Of a DNA stretch of 64,000 nucleotides, positions 33,020 through 44,469 are shown in pieces. The stretch's first letter is position 1. Each line of letters starts with the position of its first letter. Source of the DNA: Platycnemis pennipes (taxonomy: Eukaryota; Arthropoda; Insecta; Odonata; Platycnemididae); assembly GCA_933228895.1 (NCBI GenBank), contig OW121853.1:75004645-75068644 (forward strand), written 5' to 3'. The notes beneath the pieces are model-generated. The model was given only the letters and a program-made list of their open reading frames with translations. It was not told where the DNA came from and ran no database searches. The position numbers were made by a program, and so were the translations under genes.

Positions 33020-34525
33020 TAATTGGGCTGAAAAAAATTTTCGAAAAAATAAAACCAATCTAACATTTCAGGCGGATGTTCAATGTCTGCTTTTGTTGGC
33101 ACGGGTACCGGACGGTGGATGAGGTATGCCAACAAGGCTGTCTTCCAGTCATGGAGTAAGCGGGCGGTATAAGAAAGAGGTTCTGTTTCAGGAATTTAAA
33201 TTTTTTCATATTGTTGTCAATCTAAGGTATAATGGGGAACACTTATTCATAAAATTCGTTCCTCGTAGCTTAACGATGTAATTAGTTCGAAATTTTATCA
33301 CCAATTTCAATATAAGAGCCAAGATTTTCTACGCCAATCACAAATATTATAAAATACTATTGAAATACCTATTTCAGAAAATTGACAAAAGTCACGCGAT
33401 CTTAAACGCCTTATGCGCGTTATAGATTCTAAATTGCTAATGAAGCAGACATTTATTCTCGAATATATTATTTTGCGGTTTTCGGCCATTTTTTGATCGA
33501 AAAAAATGACTGAAAAAATACTTAAAAAAGCACAATCCGACAATTTGCCTTTGGATCACTGCCTCACAGGGGGAACCCTTATTATAAAGAAACAGCGATT
33601 GCTCTGTCGTAGCAGGTATTCTTGGTCACCATAAAGGGAACATCATATAATTATTGGACGATTGTATCCTTACCATTCATGCTACTTAAATATAAAATCG
33701 AAATACATTCGTTTATTATGGGTAAAAAAAAGACATAAATACATATGATTTCACCAAATATTCATTAAACAACTCAACTCCACGTACAACAGATAAACAT
33801 CGATCATAGTGATACCATCCCGTGGCGTCATGCGATGTTGTCGTGTTTTTAAGCCGCCGAAAACGCACAAAACACACATCTCTCGATACCATGCGATAAT
33901 TCCAGTTTAAATTTTGGAAATCCACGTATCGATGCTCTTGCGATAGCAAGTTGATATCGCTGTGCGATGTTTAAATCCAAATATCGCTCAGCCGCGCCTT
34001 TATCCATCTCGCTCTCCATTTCCCGACTGTATTTCCATCACATCCTTCTGCCCTGCTCACGTCACCATATCCTTTACCGAAAAGGCTCTCCACTCTCTTT
34101 CGCCGTCTTCAAAAAAGGGTTCCTCCCCAAGTTTTTACCTTCGACGTCACCCTGTCGTTTTATTATTTATCGCCCCTTCCGATGCAGGGCGTCTCGCATG
34201 CTCAACATCCCCGCCCCCTCCCCTTTGTCGCTTGTTTACGTCGCATGGAGGAAGTGGTGCTCACGCTAAGAAGAGAAGGAACTCGCTCCGAGAATAAACA
34301 CGACTTTGAATCCCAAGTTTCCCGGAGGGAAAGTCGAAAGCTTGAAGATGGGCGGGTCATGAAGTAAGAAATGATGTCGTCGTTTGCCTCGTTAGACACG
34401 TCTTAAACTTTCTCGTTGCGAAACTACGCTCTCAAATGGAGGATTTTGAAGTTTCTCATGCCCTTTTGTAAGGGTTGTGTAGCCTGCTTTTAGGTAGAAT
34501 TATTCGTTTCCTGGAAGGGTCGTGT
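33020..34525. other. No supported gene
   Basis: A C/T-rich patch at 33990-34250 is open in several frames but only as low-complexity Ser/Pro/Arg text. No repeat recognised. Confidence 0.4.
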
Positions 34526-34531
34526 TTGAAA

Positions 34532-34746
34532 ACGTCGGGATTATCTCGAATGGGTAACCATGGAGTCACGTGGTACAAACACGAACGGTTCGAAAATTTC
34601 GTGTGTCTGAATCGCTCGTTACAATATGAATAATCGTTTTCACTTGATTTTTTCTCATCTATCTCCACTATAGAGCCCCCAGATGAGATAAAACACAAAT
34701 GTAAACAATGAATATGGTTGTAATCAGCGGTTTTAACCCACAACAT
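34532..34746 (+). mobile_element. Miniature element M2, copy B (right end missing)
   Basis: Matches 55296-55520 in the same orientation: cgtcgggatt, ggtaacca(a/t)ggagtcacgt, gtgtgtctgaatcgctcgtt, actatagagcccc and gtaatcagcggtttta. It stops at about 34746 before the right inverted repeat seen in copy A, so it is truncated or decayed there. Confidence 0.75.
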
Positions 34747-34904
34747 GTGCGGCGGCCGATTATGAGCGAAATGATCCGACTCCGTCGCAGTGACCCGGGA
34801 AGACCGTCACGACATCAAGGGAGAATGGATTTTACTACGAACTATGACGTTTATCCCTTTTATGGGTATAGTTGTGACGTTTAAATCTGGAATTCGACTT
34901 TACA

Positions 34905-35020
34905 GAATTGCCCCCCAGTAATCCATCCGTCGGGTGGGACATAAAACATTGGACCACTTGATGCCATTCGCTAAGAGAAGGCTAATGGGTCGAGTAATTC
35001 ACTCCATCGTCCGTCCGTTC
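34905..35020 (+). repeat. SINE (abundant family), body fragment, decayed
   Basis: Shares ccatccgtcgggtgggac, cattcgctaagagaaggcta and short flanking matches with the SINE body. Too decayed to define ends. Confidence 0.5.
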
Positions 35021-35124
35021 ATTTAAAAATCCCTACTTTCACATATTTACCCACCTATTTTTAATAGAGAAAAGGACACATTATGTTGGTATCCTCCCGA
35101 AAATAACATCATTTACTTCTGGAT

Positions 35125-36075
35125 TCATCATCATCGGTCAACAATCCTAGGATTGGTTTGACGCAGCCCTCCACTCGATTCTTCTATCGGCCAACCTCTT
35201 CATATTGACGTAGCTCCTCTCTTTTACATCCTTCACAACTTGCTCCATGTACCTTATGCGAGGCCTGCCTTTTCCATTCTTCCCGTTCACTTTTCCCTCG
35301 ACGATTGTCATTATCAGGCCATTGTGTCTTAAGATGTGGCCTATTAAGTTGCCTCGTCCTCTTTTTAAGTTTTCAGTAGATACCTCTTCTCCCCCACTCT
35401 TCTTAAGACCACTTCGTTTGTCACTCGATCGATCCATTTTATCTTCATCATTCTTCGGTAGCGCCCCATTTCAAATGCTTCCAGCTTTGACTTCTCTGCT
35501 GCTGTTATTGTCCATGCTTCGCTGCCATATAGTATAATGCTCCAGATGTATGTTGTAATGATGTGTTTCCTCACTTCCACGCTTGTTTTTGCAGCTGTAA
35601 GCAGAATATTCTTCTGGTAAAATGTCCTTTTTGCTTGCGCAATTCTACTGGGGATTTCTCTTTTACTTCGTACATCGCTGGTTACTCGGCTTCCCAAGTA
35701 GCAGAACTCTTCCACCTCCTCGATTTTTTGTTTATCTAGTTTAACATTTGTCCTGCTTCCTTTCTTCTACTGCATACCTTAGTTTTCTCTTTATTTATCT
35801 TCAGATGATATCTGGTCATTGTTCTTTCCATATTTCCTAGTGTCTTCTTTATCTCTCCTTCTGTTTCTGCCATTACTGCTATGTCATGCTGATTTTCTCC
35901 CCGTGGATATTCACTCCCGGAGACTTTTCTTTGACTTCTTGGATGGCTTTCTCGATGTAGACATTTAATAATACGGTATACGGTGCACATCCTTGCCTCA
36001 CTCCTTTCTTTATGCTTGCTTCTGTACTGCTGGGTCCTGATTTGATTGTGGCCAGCTGGTTTTTATACTTTTTTG
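35125..36075 (-). mobile_element. RTE-like LINE (family L1), RT-to-3' end, catalytic motif deleted
   Basis: On the minus strand: KKGVRQGCAPYTVLLNVYIEK (RT motif around R-Q-G-C, about 35920-36010), then EKISM, then the post-RT region EFCYLGSRVTSD, RIAQAKRTF, YIWSIILYGSEAWT, RRMMKIKWIDRV, NLIGHILRHNGLI, GRPRIRYMEQVVKD, WRAASNQS, and a (tga)n tail at 35125. Compared with 18078-18940, about 16 nt are missing right after ISM, removing the FADD codons and shifting the frame near 35885. Otherwise this is the least decayed L1 copy: long frames persist (35147-35437, 35365-35715, 35736-35990). Confidence 0.85.
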
Positions 36076-36079
36076 AATA

Positions 36080-37290
36080 GCGTTCGAAATAGTCGCGCCT
36101 AACTTCAAAAGATACTGGTCAAGTTGGAATGCTTTCTGGTTGAAAGAAAGTAAAAATTGAAATTTTATTTGTCCATGTCGCTGATTTGTGTGAAGCTATC
36201 CAGAATTGGGAATCGAACTAATGTAAATTTTAATCAAGGAACTATGTTAGATGCTAAGGAAATCAGCTTATCTCTTATATACTGTAGATATGCATGAAGT
36301 ACATAGATTTAAATGGCTAGTTTAAAAACCTCCTGATAATTTAAATGTTGAGGGTTTTTGCCTAAGTTCTAATGAAGCCAAGTGTTCTTTCTAATATTGC
36401 AGACATATCTCTACCCTTAATTCCCATTTTGGGAGTGGCAGACGTTAAAATGCATCAAAACTGCACTATTACTTCTCTTATTTATGGTTAAATGCACCCG
36501 GAATGTGCATCGAACTATAATTGAATTAATAAATTTTGTGAGAAAGCAATCATAATGATCTTCTAACGTAAGTTTCCGCGGTGTTGATAAGCTAAACTCT
36601 GTATCCTTATGGGTTTCGCCGCGTTATTTATGGTGAAAATGTTATTTGCCATTTAATTTATTTCTTTTGCCAACATACCTTTTTCTCAACTGATGCAAAG
36701 CCAATAACAATGAATAAAATAGCAGTGGGAAGCATTTTTACAGACTTCTGTCAAACCGTACTCAGTTTATGTTAAAGCTCAGGGTTTGAATTTAATTCTA
36801 AAGAAAAATCATTTAGGCAAGAGCGTAACGTTACGAGAACGCTCCCATGGAGACGTTGTAAACAGAAAACAAAGATCAAAGGACTATTGTCGGCAGGAGG
36901 CATGTTTGTTTCTTTTAATTTTGCGAAGAAATAATGAGGTATTCTTTGTTATAAATCCATTTAAAATTTTCAACCCTCTTTCACGATTTGCTTGTATATA
37001 CTTTCCTATTTCATTTCAACAATCTCACAAAATACTAAATCATTTTTTGAGCGAGTAGGGGAGGTTCAAAATTCGAAAGCTTCGCACAGGTATACTGGTT
37101 GTTGATTAAAGGGAGAAATTCACCCCGGACTTATTATAAAATCGATTTAAATTACAAAAACACAGATTCAATCGTGGAGAGGGATATTAAGTCTCAAATT
37201 CGTGGAAGAGAGTGTAGAAAAACGGCCAATCACAGTGGAGCTATAACAGGAAGTACCGTATGCACAAAAGCAGCGACTACGGTTATTTTT
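36080..37290. other. No feature seen
   Basis: About 1.2 kb AT-rich DNA; ORF 36786-37058 has no motif. Confidence 0.4.
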
Positions 37291-38290
37291 GCGAGGCATT
37301 AATTACTGTCGGCGCTGAAATTATTTGCACTCGAGTTTGAATACGAATAACAAATTAACAGCCAAAACTACGGAAAAAGTAATCGCACCGTAATTTTCCT
37401 TGTTTTATTCTGCGTTATTGGATAGCAGACCTACATTTTTAATACGCATTTTCATATGCTTTACAACGGTTTTAACGTAAAAAGTGCCGGTTTTAGACGG
37501 TGGTCAAGCGAAACGCCGACTTTGATGACTCTTAAATCAATAACAAGGCGTTCAATTGCAACCAAAGTTTGAAAAACGACAGATATATATCTTTCTCGTG
37601 CATTCTATAAGCTTCCAGTGTATAGAAAAGTTGTTATCAATTTTATAAAACGTTAGCATTTCAAAACTGGGGTGCCGTAGAGTTTCGTTCTTGGTCGCGT
37701 TATAATCCACATGTCCTGAACGTATCCAATATGTAATTGTCTAATATTTCAACACATGCGTTTAATTTAAATCGATTGGTATTTATACTGGCGAAAGCGA
37801 GCTCCCTCGGCAAGCGACCGGCGTGGTTTGTGCAGTGTTGCCTAGTATAACCCAGTATAACGCGACCAAGAACGAAATTCTTCGGCAACCCAGTTTTAAA
37901 ATGCTAACTTTCTATAAAATTGATAACAACTTTTCTTCTATACACTGAAAGCTTATAGGATGCATGAGAAAGATATATATATCTGCCGTTTTTCAAACTT
38001 TGGTTGCAATTGAACGCCTTGTTATTGATTTACGAGTAATCAAAGTCGGCGATTCGCTCGACCACCGTCTAAAACCGGCACTTTTTACGTTAAAACCGTT
38101 GTAAAACATATGAAAATGCGTATTAAAAATGTAGGTCTGCTATCCGATAACGCAGAATAAAACAAGGAAAATTGCGGTGCGATTACTTTTTCCGTAGGTT
38201 TAGCTGTTAATTTGTTATTCGTATTCAAACTCGAGTGCACATAATTTCTGCGCCGACAGTAGTTACTATTACTTGAAGCGAGGCATTAAT
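37291..38290. mobile_element. Foldback element with 400-bp arms and 13-bp target duplication
   Basis: The direct repeat gcgaggcattaat occurs at 37291-37303 and 38278-38290. Between them lie a left arm (37304-37704) and a right arm (37856-about 38261) that are reverse complements with few mismatches and small indels, separated by a 151-bp loop. The outer ends share tactgtcggcg; the right side carries about 16 extra bases (agttactattacttgaa) before the target repeat. No ORF of note. Transcribed, it would form a long hairpin. The family is unknown; the 13-bp duplication is longer than usual for cut-and-paste elements. Confidence 0.85.
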
Positions 38291-38384
38291 GGAAATAAAT
38301 CCCATGGAGACTCATATTTTCAGGTGCTTAAACGGCACCGGCTATATCCCGCAATTTAACCAGAGTTCTTAAACTTAAGACGAT

Positions 38385-38465
38385 CGCAATGTTCTGAGAG
38401 AGGATTCAAAACCGTGACACTTGGGTTGCAAGGCCAGCGCGTCAACGACCTCACCACGTCGGTAA
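38385..38465 (-). repeat. tRNA-like SINE head (another family)
   Basis: Minus strand: A-box-like cgtggtgaggtcgttgacgc, then B-box-like cacggttttgaatcctc about 40 bases on. No body or tail identified. Confidence 0.4.
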
Positions 38466-38469
38466 TAGG

Positions 38470-39855
38470 GTATTTTCCTATTATTTTTTATTGTCTTGAT
38501 CGAAAGTTTGTAACCTCTGGAGTACGTGTTTTAAACCGTTCGATTTTAAAATGACTTTAAGGATTTTTCCTCGTTGATTAAAAAGAGAAAAAAATCAATG
38601 GCGCGAAAACGCGACAGCAAACTATTGCATGCCGGTAAATCATACCTGTGACGTCAAACTCTTTCCTCTACGTGCCACTAGGTAGCACTGCGGACGCTTC
38701 CAAGTAGACGCTGCACTCCGATACAGTTTATTAACTAGTATCGGAGGTATATTTAGTCAGTTAATTTATTATAATCAACTTTTATTTATTCATTAAATAT
38801 TATTTATGCAGTTGGTTCATTTAAAAACAGTATTCCTTTTACAAGCATACCGTGTAGTTCGCTCATCGCCGTACGACCTTCACGCCATGCTTCGCCGTAA
38901 TAGAAGACTCCACGAGCAGGATGTCCTTGAGCCTATAAAACTACTATTGATACCATTTTTAACAGAGAAGACTTTTCGAACTTCGATAGTTTTCACAGGC
39001 TATTACTAATACATATTAACTAAAGCTGAGGGGCCCTGAAAAACAATGGTAAGTTCAGGAGACTAATTTTCCTATGCCTCGCAACGTAAACTGTAAACCT
39101 GTTACGTCAGCAAGAAGGCAGCGCACCCCGCCACTTCAGAGCCTTTTCAAATGGCCTTAAATTTAACATTAAATTCTCTAGTAAACTGGGATTTCTCAGT
39201 ACAAACTTTTTGCGGATAATGAATACATTTATGGCAGGGCACGAATTGCAAGTAATAAAGTCTGTTTTCTTTGATGAAGGAAACTACCCTATTGAAGTCA
39301 ATGGTCTAGGACGGTGGACTGTGGATATGATAGCACGACAATGGAGACCGTTAACCGTTCCCATTTGAATTGTTTTACTATCCTTTTACTATCCGTTTGG
39401 AAGTCAGTATCCATCCTCCCTGTTTAGATGTTTCTGCCTTTTTAATGTTTGTATTGCCTCCCTGATATTTCTTGGGTAAGTATTCAGTATTATATTTCTT
39501 CAGGTAGGTATATACTTAGTTTCATTCAAATTTTCAGTCAGCCAGTTGTACCGAAAACAAAGCAGGAATTTAAAATGCTAACTATACATTGAAAAGCTTA
39601 AATCAAAACATCAGTCGCGGAGCTTAAAACAATAGATTAGTGGATCTATATATATATACCACAACCCGCCAGCTTTATTTACGTCACGTGATGTCGTGAC
39701 TCTTTACGTCTACTCTTCCATTGTTGCGGAAATAATGGTCGTTTTTATCGTATTGTCATCATGAGTAAAACATATTGAATCTTTAAATTCTTCCTTGGTT
39801 TCATTTCAATTGAGTTCAATATCAGTGCAGCTTTTCTTTGAGGGAGAAATATGCA
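38470..39855. other. No feature seen
   Basis: ORF 38806-39009 has no motif. No repeat recognised apart from a (ta)n stretch near 39645. Confidence 0.4.
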
Positions 39856-40164
39856 ATGTAATTTATCCATGTCCAGGTTCTGCTGCTATACTGCATAAAT
39901 GATAGGTGACTAAGGCGTAGGCGTAGGCGATACTAAGGCCCGTATTCATAGTCAGGTCTTGAGTCGATCTCAGCTCAGTCTCAGCTCAAGACTGAGATGA
40001 GACTGAGACCGCCATCCGTATTCATAGTTGTTTCTCAGCGCGATCTCAAGACTGAGATCGGCTTGAGACCAGCGATGCGCGGTTATTTTGGATATCGTTA
40101 TTTTTCATACCGGAAAAAGTGACGATCGGCACTCCGCAAGAACGGTGAGAGTAAACTTAAAATT

Positions 40165-41117
40165 ATGGCGGGAATAAACAAGCCCTTTTCTGTAGAAGAA
40201 AAGCAGCTTCAATTCAATTGCGAGCATATCCATCTATTATAATACAGCAATTTTATTTGTGGCTTTAATTATTAGTGCACAAATAGCCTTCCACATTAAT
40301 TAATATCAATTATGATTGAACAGAAACTTGTAAAAAAAATTAGGTGAAGTGAATTATCGCTGGAGTTGTAATGACCTGGTGACTAATATACTGGTGAAAC
40401 ATAATTTTCATGTTTATTAACGGAAGGAAAAGAACCTATGTGTGCTAGATTAACTATCCATGTACAACTCAAAAGATTGCATGATCTTAATGCCTAGCAT
40501 GAACATTGTATAGCCTTTATAACAAATACCTATGATATATAATAGCACCAATGGACGTAATGATAAACTGGTTAAAATTAGGGATATTCATGAGTTCCGC
40601 GGAATTCAAATTACCAAGCATTTATTGTATATATAGTGTAGGTAAAAAAAGCGGGATTTCAGCTCTTTAAAAAAGTTGGGAATTCACTGAAAGTCACAAC
40701 ATTAATTCACTATTAGTTCATCATTACATTGATAAGATAAGAGCAATGTGACGTATTTTTAGTAAACAATCAATGAAACTGCCTCAATTTTCTTTTGCAA
40801 TGAGATTATGATATTTAAATTAATTGCTGATAAAAAACTAAGATATCGGTGTGCAGCAAGAGAGAAGAGGCCAAAACCCACATTAAACTAGGGAAGCCAA
40901 AACTGGAAGTGGTGAAAGAGTTCTGCTGCTAGAAAGCCGAGTAACTAACGAACATAAATATATGGTGGAGTTGGCTAAGGAGAAGATGAGACTGCTTGAG
41001 GAGGAAATAAAAAGAGTGGCGTTTGAGGTTGAGGAGAGGAGAAAAGGGGAACTCCATAGGCTTCAAATGGCAATATTACAAAAGCAACTTAGCAAATGTA
41101 ACCATTTTCAGAGATAA
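40165..41117 (+). pseudogene. Harbinger Myb/SANT-like gene remnant with coiled-coil end
   Basis: It starts at ATG 40165 with MAGINKPFSVEEKQ, which looks like the N-terminus of a Harbinger Myb-like DNA-binding protein (basic, then PFS-x-x-E-K), but stops after about 22 codons. After about 600 bp of AT-rich, intron-like sequence, codons resume at about 40948 with an alternating acidic/basic helix (KEKMRLLEEEIKRVAFEVEE) ending at a stop near 41115. This resembles the C-terminal coiled coil of these proteins. Directly before the helix lies an L1 LINE fragment (40843-40948). Most of the DNA-binding domain is unrecognisable. In intact elements this protein partners the nuclease. Confidence 0.55.
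40843..40948 (+). repeat. Captured L1 LINE ORF2 fragment inside the Harbinger element
   Basis: About 105 bp match the L1 copy at 18078-18940 (reverse complement of about 18600-18725): gatatcggt-tgcag, gagaagaggc, aaactaggaa-like and aaaactggaagtggtgaaag. The match ends next to the coiled-coil coding stretch of the Myb-like remnant. It is not a 3' end, so ordinary 5'-truncated retrotransposition does not explain it. Confidence 0.75.
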
Positions 41118-41259
41118 TAATTGATTAAATTGAAACAACCTAGTTTTATTAACTATTGTAAAAATTGCTTCATTTACAACCCTATAGTGAAAAATGATTT
41201 GAATAAACTACTGCCTAATAACATTTCCACATAGTAATTTTGATTTTAGATGGGTAATG

Positions 41260-42656
41260 GCTGGTGGTTTTGGGCTGCATGGGGCACAGGTACTGTGTTT
41301 CATTCGTCATCCATTACATTTCATAGATATTGATAGTGTGCCCCAATATTGTGCACTACAAGCAACAAACTTGTGTTGTCCTCATATTTGCTACAATTTT
41401 TCTTCGAAGACACTGGAACTTTTGTTTCAGAACTCCTTTTCAATGATATTCCTTGTCCATCTGTTGGCTAAATTGCACCTGGAAAATAAGTTTTTTTGTT
41501 ACCAAAGAGCGTTTATGTCTTTCGCGAATTAAAACTACGTTATATATAGTGGAATATCACATGCATTTGAGCTGCGCTGTTTAGTTTTCCTAACACTCAA
41601 GAAAGTTAGCCACATATTTACTAAAGAATGATTAGTATGTGGTGAGACATTTCACTTTATTTTCTTATGGTAATTACTAAAGAATTGATACTTTTTTATA
41701 GGTGCTTATCCAAATAATTAACCTATAATTTATAATAAATTAATGAACGATTATAGGTTCTGTTTAATTTTCTTTGCAATTATTTCTTATTCTCATAGCT
41801 TATTAATGTTTAAGACTGCTTTGATTCTAGCCAATGTGCAAATCCCACATAATTTTTAAATTACTAATTACACCAACATATTAAATATCGGCAGTGTTCT
41901 CTAATTATACTATTAATGCAGGGTAGTTGTGAATATTTGGACATGCTGTGAACTTACTACCACTGGCAGGAGAGACAAGAAGAAATGTTGCAACATAAAG
42001 TTTTCCTGCTTCACGAACAAAGTATTGACACAGTATTGTACTCACTAAATTCACTTTCTGTTAGCTAATAGAATTTAATTGTATAGGTATTTCTATTTAT
42101 TTCACCTGCCATGGGTAGTGAATTCATATAATGCCAAATATCCTCAATCACTCGTTAATAACTATCTTTCTACTGCATTTTTTGCATAATTTATGAATGC
42201 TGACTCATTGCCGATGCCATTACTTCCATTTGTGATATTGGCATTGGCTGTGTATGTTTTATGCAATCATATTTTTCATTCCGTACATTGACTACAAACA
42301 CAAAACCTAAAAGTTAATTGTGGGAAAATTATCAATATTGGCCTCAGAATAGCGCTAATATATAATGTAAATCAGACAGCATAAATATATTTATACACAC
42401 CTGCAGAAAGTCTCCGGTTGCATAAAATCTTAGAGCAACTAGCAGTCGTAGCATTTCTGGAACTGGAAGACCCCTGTTTCACTGGCCCTCTTCGATGTCC
42501 ACAATGGAGTAGGTAAATACCATTTCAAACGGTGTCTTCTGAACATAGGCGCCGTCTGTAAAATTCCTCGTCCGAATAATATTCCATGGGGTTCTCATTG
42601 TCACTAATATATCGCTTCGGTACTCTCTCTTCATCTTCGTCCAAAAAAATCATCAT
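41260..42656 (-). pseudogene. PIF/Harbinger DDE nuclease (transposase) remnant
   Basis: The reading starts at ATG 42656 (minus) with an acidic N-terminus containing MMIFLDEDEERVPKR and MEYYSDEEFYRRR, then a stop/frameshift; the next piece has MLRLLVALRFYATGDFLQV, the hallmark L-x-A-L-R-F-Y-A-T-G segment. After a long unrecognised stretch (about 41540-42410, perhaps intron plus decay), the C-terminal landmarks appear split between frames: TRNIIEKEF, LKQKFQCLRRKI, and LVVHNIGAHY, matching the family order T-R-N-x-(I/V)-I-E-R-x-F-G, L-K-x-R-F-x-C-L and L-H-N-I. The central DDE aspartates were not located. Family role: cleavage and joining of element ends in the nucleus. This copy cannot encode an active enzyme. 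Confidence 0.75.
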
Positions 42657-43624
42657 TTCCTAAATCATGGTACAAAACACCGACCATTACCCATCTAAAC
42701 TCAAGATCACTTCACCAAGAATCAAATTCGAGGATGTCAGAGTCAGAAAATATAAGAAAACAGGAGAGTTACAAATATGAAACTGATCGTAATCGTCATC
42801 CAATATAGTGACTTAAATTGGTGAAAATTGCAACGGGAAACGATCTAGTAGAACAATTTCTTACCTGTGTTAAGCGAAGCCAAGATCAAGAGCGTATTCC
42901 AAAAGATATATCCACATCAAGTGAGAATGAAGTCTTGACCCGGTGGAGCACCCGTGAAAACTTTGTGAATTTTATGCGCACCAGATCCGGGAAAGCACCA
43001 GACCGTACTTTACAAGAGTAATCGTCGTCAAATAATGTAAATAATATCACCAAAAACCCTAATTATACAAAAAATAGTATATAATAGCCAAGAATAATTG
43101 CATTAGCGCTCGAGCGTTCGTTCACCCAATGTGTTTTCAAGCGGTATCCCAAACAAATAACAACAATCGTATTCACCCGTCAAAGTAATTAAAATGTGGT
43201 TTGCCTTTATTGTTAACAACAAATAAGTTAAAATAACTCCAAAACGTCGAAGCGTATGGAATATAAATGAATCTAAAAACGATATTCGGTGTTACGCCAT
43301 CAGCCATATTGGTGCAAGTTGGTCTTGAGATCGGCTCAAGACTGCCCCATCGTTGTCTTGGCAAAATCTCCAATCTGGCTCAACGCGATCTCAAGGCGAT
43401 CTTGAGATAGTGACTATGAATACGGAATCGCACAAATTCTCAAATGGATCTCAAGCAAATCTTGAGACTGGGACTATGAATACGGGCCTAAGGGTCCGGG
43501 TTCGAGTCTCAGTACAGTCGCGTGACTTTTCCTCTGGGAACCTCTCGTACAAGTGTGTTTTAAAGGGGCAAGAGAGACCAGTTACGCTCTGAGGACTCTT
43601 CTCATTTGACGTACGAGAATCTTG

Positions 43625-43945
43625 CAATTTTCCTCCAGGGTGGAATCCGTCGGTCGAAACACACTATCGGATATCCGTCTGGATCCGTCTGGTAAGGCGG
43701 TTGTACACTGCACTTAGTGGAGATTCTATCCTCCTCCTTGCGGGACTTAAGGAAGAGGAAAGCCACTTGTCTCAGTCTCACGGTCTCATCCGGCGTTCCC
43801 CTGCACCGGAGACGCGAAACTGCTTCGAGAGAGGTCTGGTCGCATTTATCGGACTCCAAGCACGGATATATACATCGATCGTTTCAGCTCTCTTTCCCAC
43901 AGGTTTTATCGTTCCGTGAGGTACGAGAGATCTTGTCTCCAGCCT
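43625..43945. other. No feature seen
   Basis: Sequence between the split SINE and the next miniature element. Short shadow ORFs only. Confidence 0.35.
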
Positions 43946-43946
43946 T

Positions 43947-44461
43947 TAAAGTTGCGTTTACACTGCTACGATAGTCAACTGCTATCAACGGTTAAGCTCC
44001 ACTCGCATGTGTAAACTGCAACAACGATGCGGTTTCAGTTCGATACTGGACACATATCGAACACTATCGATCCTAGTTCGAGCTATTAGCAAAGTTGATG
44101 TCCGTCTACTTTCCTGCAGAAATGTATCCAACACAATCGCAGAAATCGCCAATGAAAAGCAATACACGACGTCCGATACCGGAAATTTGGATATGATAAC
44201 TAGGATATCCCTCCCCAAAGAGGAGATTCTACTCTTTAAAGAACGGGAACAAAAGATTCGTTCTACGAAGATCGTCTATGGAATTTATTGCTTGAAGAAT
44301 TTCATGAAAATTTAAGCAACGATCATAATTGAAATAAAACTTTTTATTTTCTATGGAAACGCTTAAATAGCGGCTTTAAGCCAAATAGTTGGTGCAGACT
44401 ATTGGTGCACAGTTGGTGCAAATCCATCCCGAAAAACACGCACTGTGTGAACCGGGCTTAA
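43947..44461. mobile_element. PIF/Harbinger-like miniature element, copy B (inverted relative of 5251-5773)
   Basis: The element spans 43950-44458 with TAA at both borders (43947-43949; 44459-44461). The left end agttgcgtttacactgctac corresponds to the right end of copy A. Similarity to the reverse complement of copy A runs to the block aatagcggctttaagc (about 44368-44383). The last 75 bp differ and finish in a different terminus whose reverse complement reads agcccggttcacacagtgcg. So the two copies share body and one end but not the other end. No transposase frame. Confidence 0.65.
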
Positions 44462-44469
44462 GAAACTCG

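Larger units (their letters stand above)
39934..43491. mobile_element. PIF/Harbinger transposon, 3.55 kb, decayed
   Basis: The element occupies 39937-43488. Its ends are perfect 17-bp inverted repeats, ggcccgtattcatagtc, each bordered by TAA (39934-39936; 43489-43491), the diagnostic PIF/Harbinger target duplication. Subterminal regions are full of ctcaagactgagat-type repeats, and a second copy of cgtattcatagt lies inside each end (40017-40028 and, inverted, 43413-43424). The interior holds remnants of the two canonical genes in opposite orientation: a Myb/SANT-like protein (plus) and a DDE nuclease (minus). Both are broken, so the copy is not autonomous. Confidence 0.9.
39885..43620 (+). repeat. 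tRNA-derived SINE split by a Harbinger insertion
   Basis: The left part (39885-39936) carries a tRNA A-box-like half ending ...ggcgatactaa; the right part (43489-43620) starts taagggtccgggttcgagtc, a B-box, followed by a body. Joining the flanks across the Harbinger with one TAA gives ordinary A-box to B-box spacing. So the target was a tRNA-headed SINE. Its 3' end is not clear. It differs from the abundant family. Confidence 0.6.

Noticed and set aside
33962..34367. Overlapping plus-strand ORFs of 100-111 codons
   Set aside because: Pyrimidine-rich low-complexity sequence open in several frames at once; no motif.
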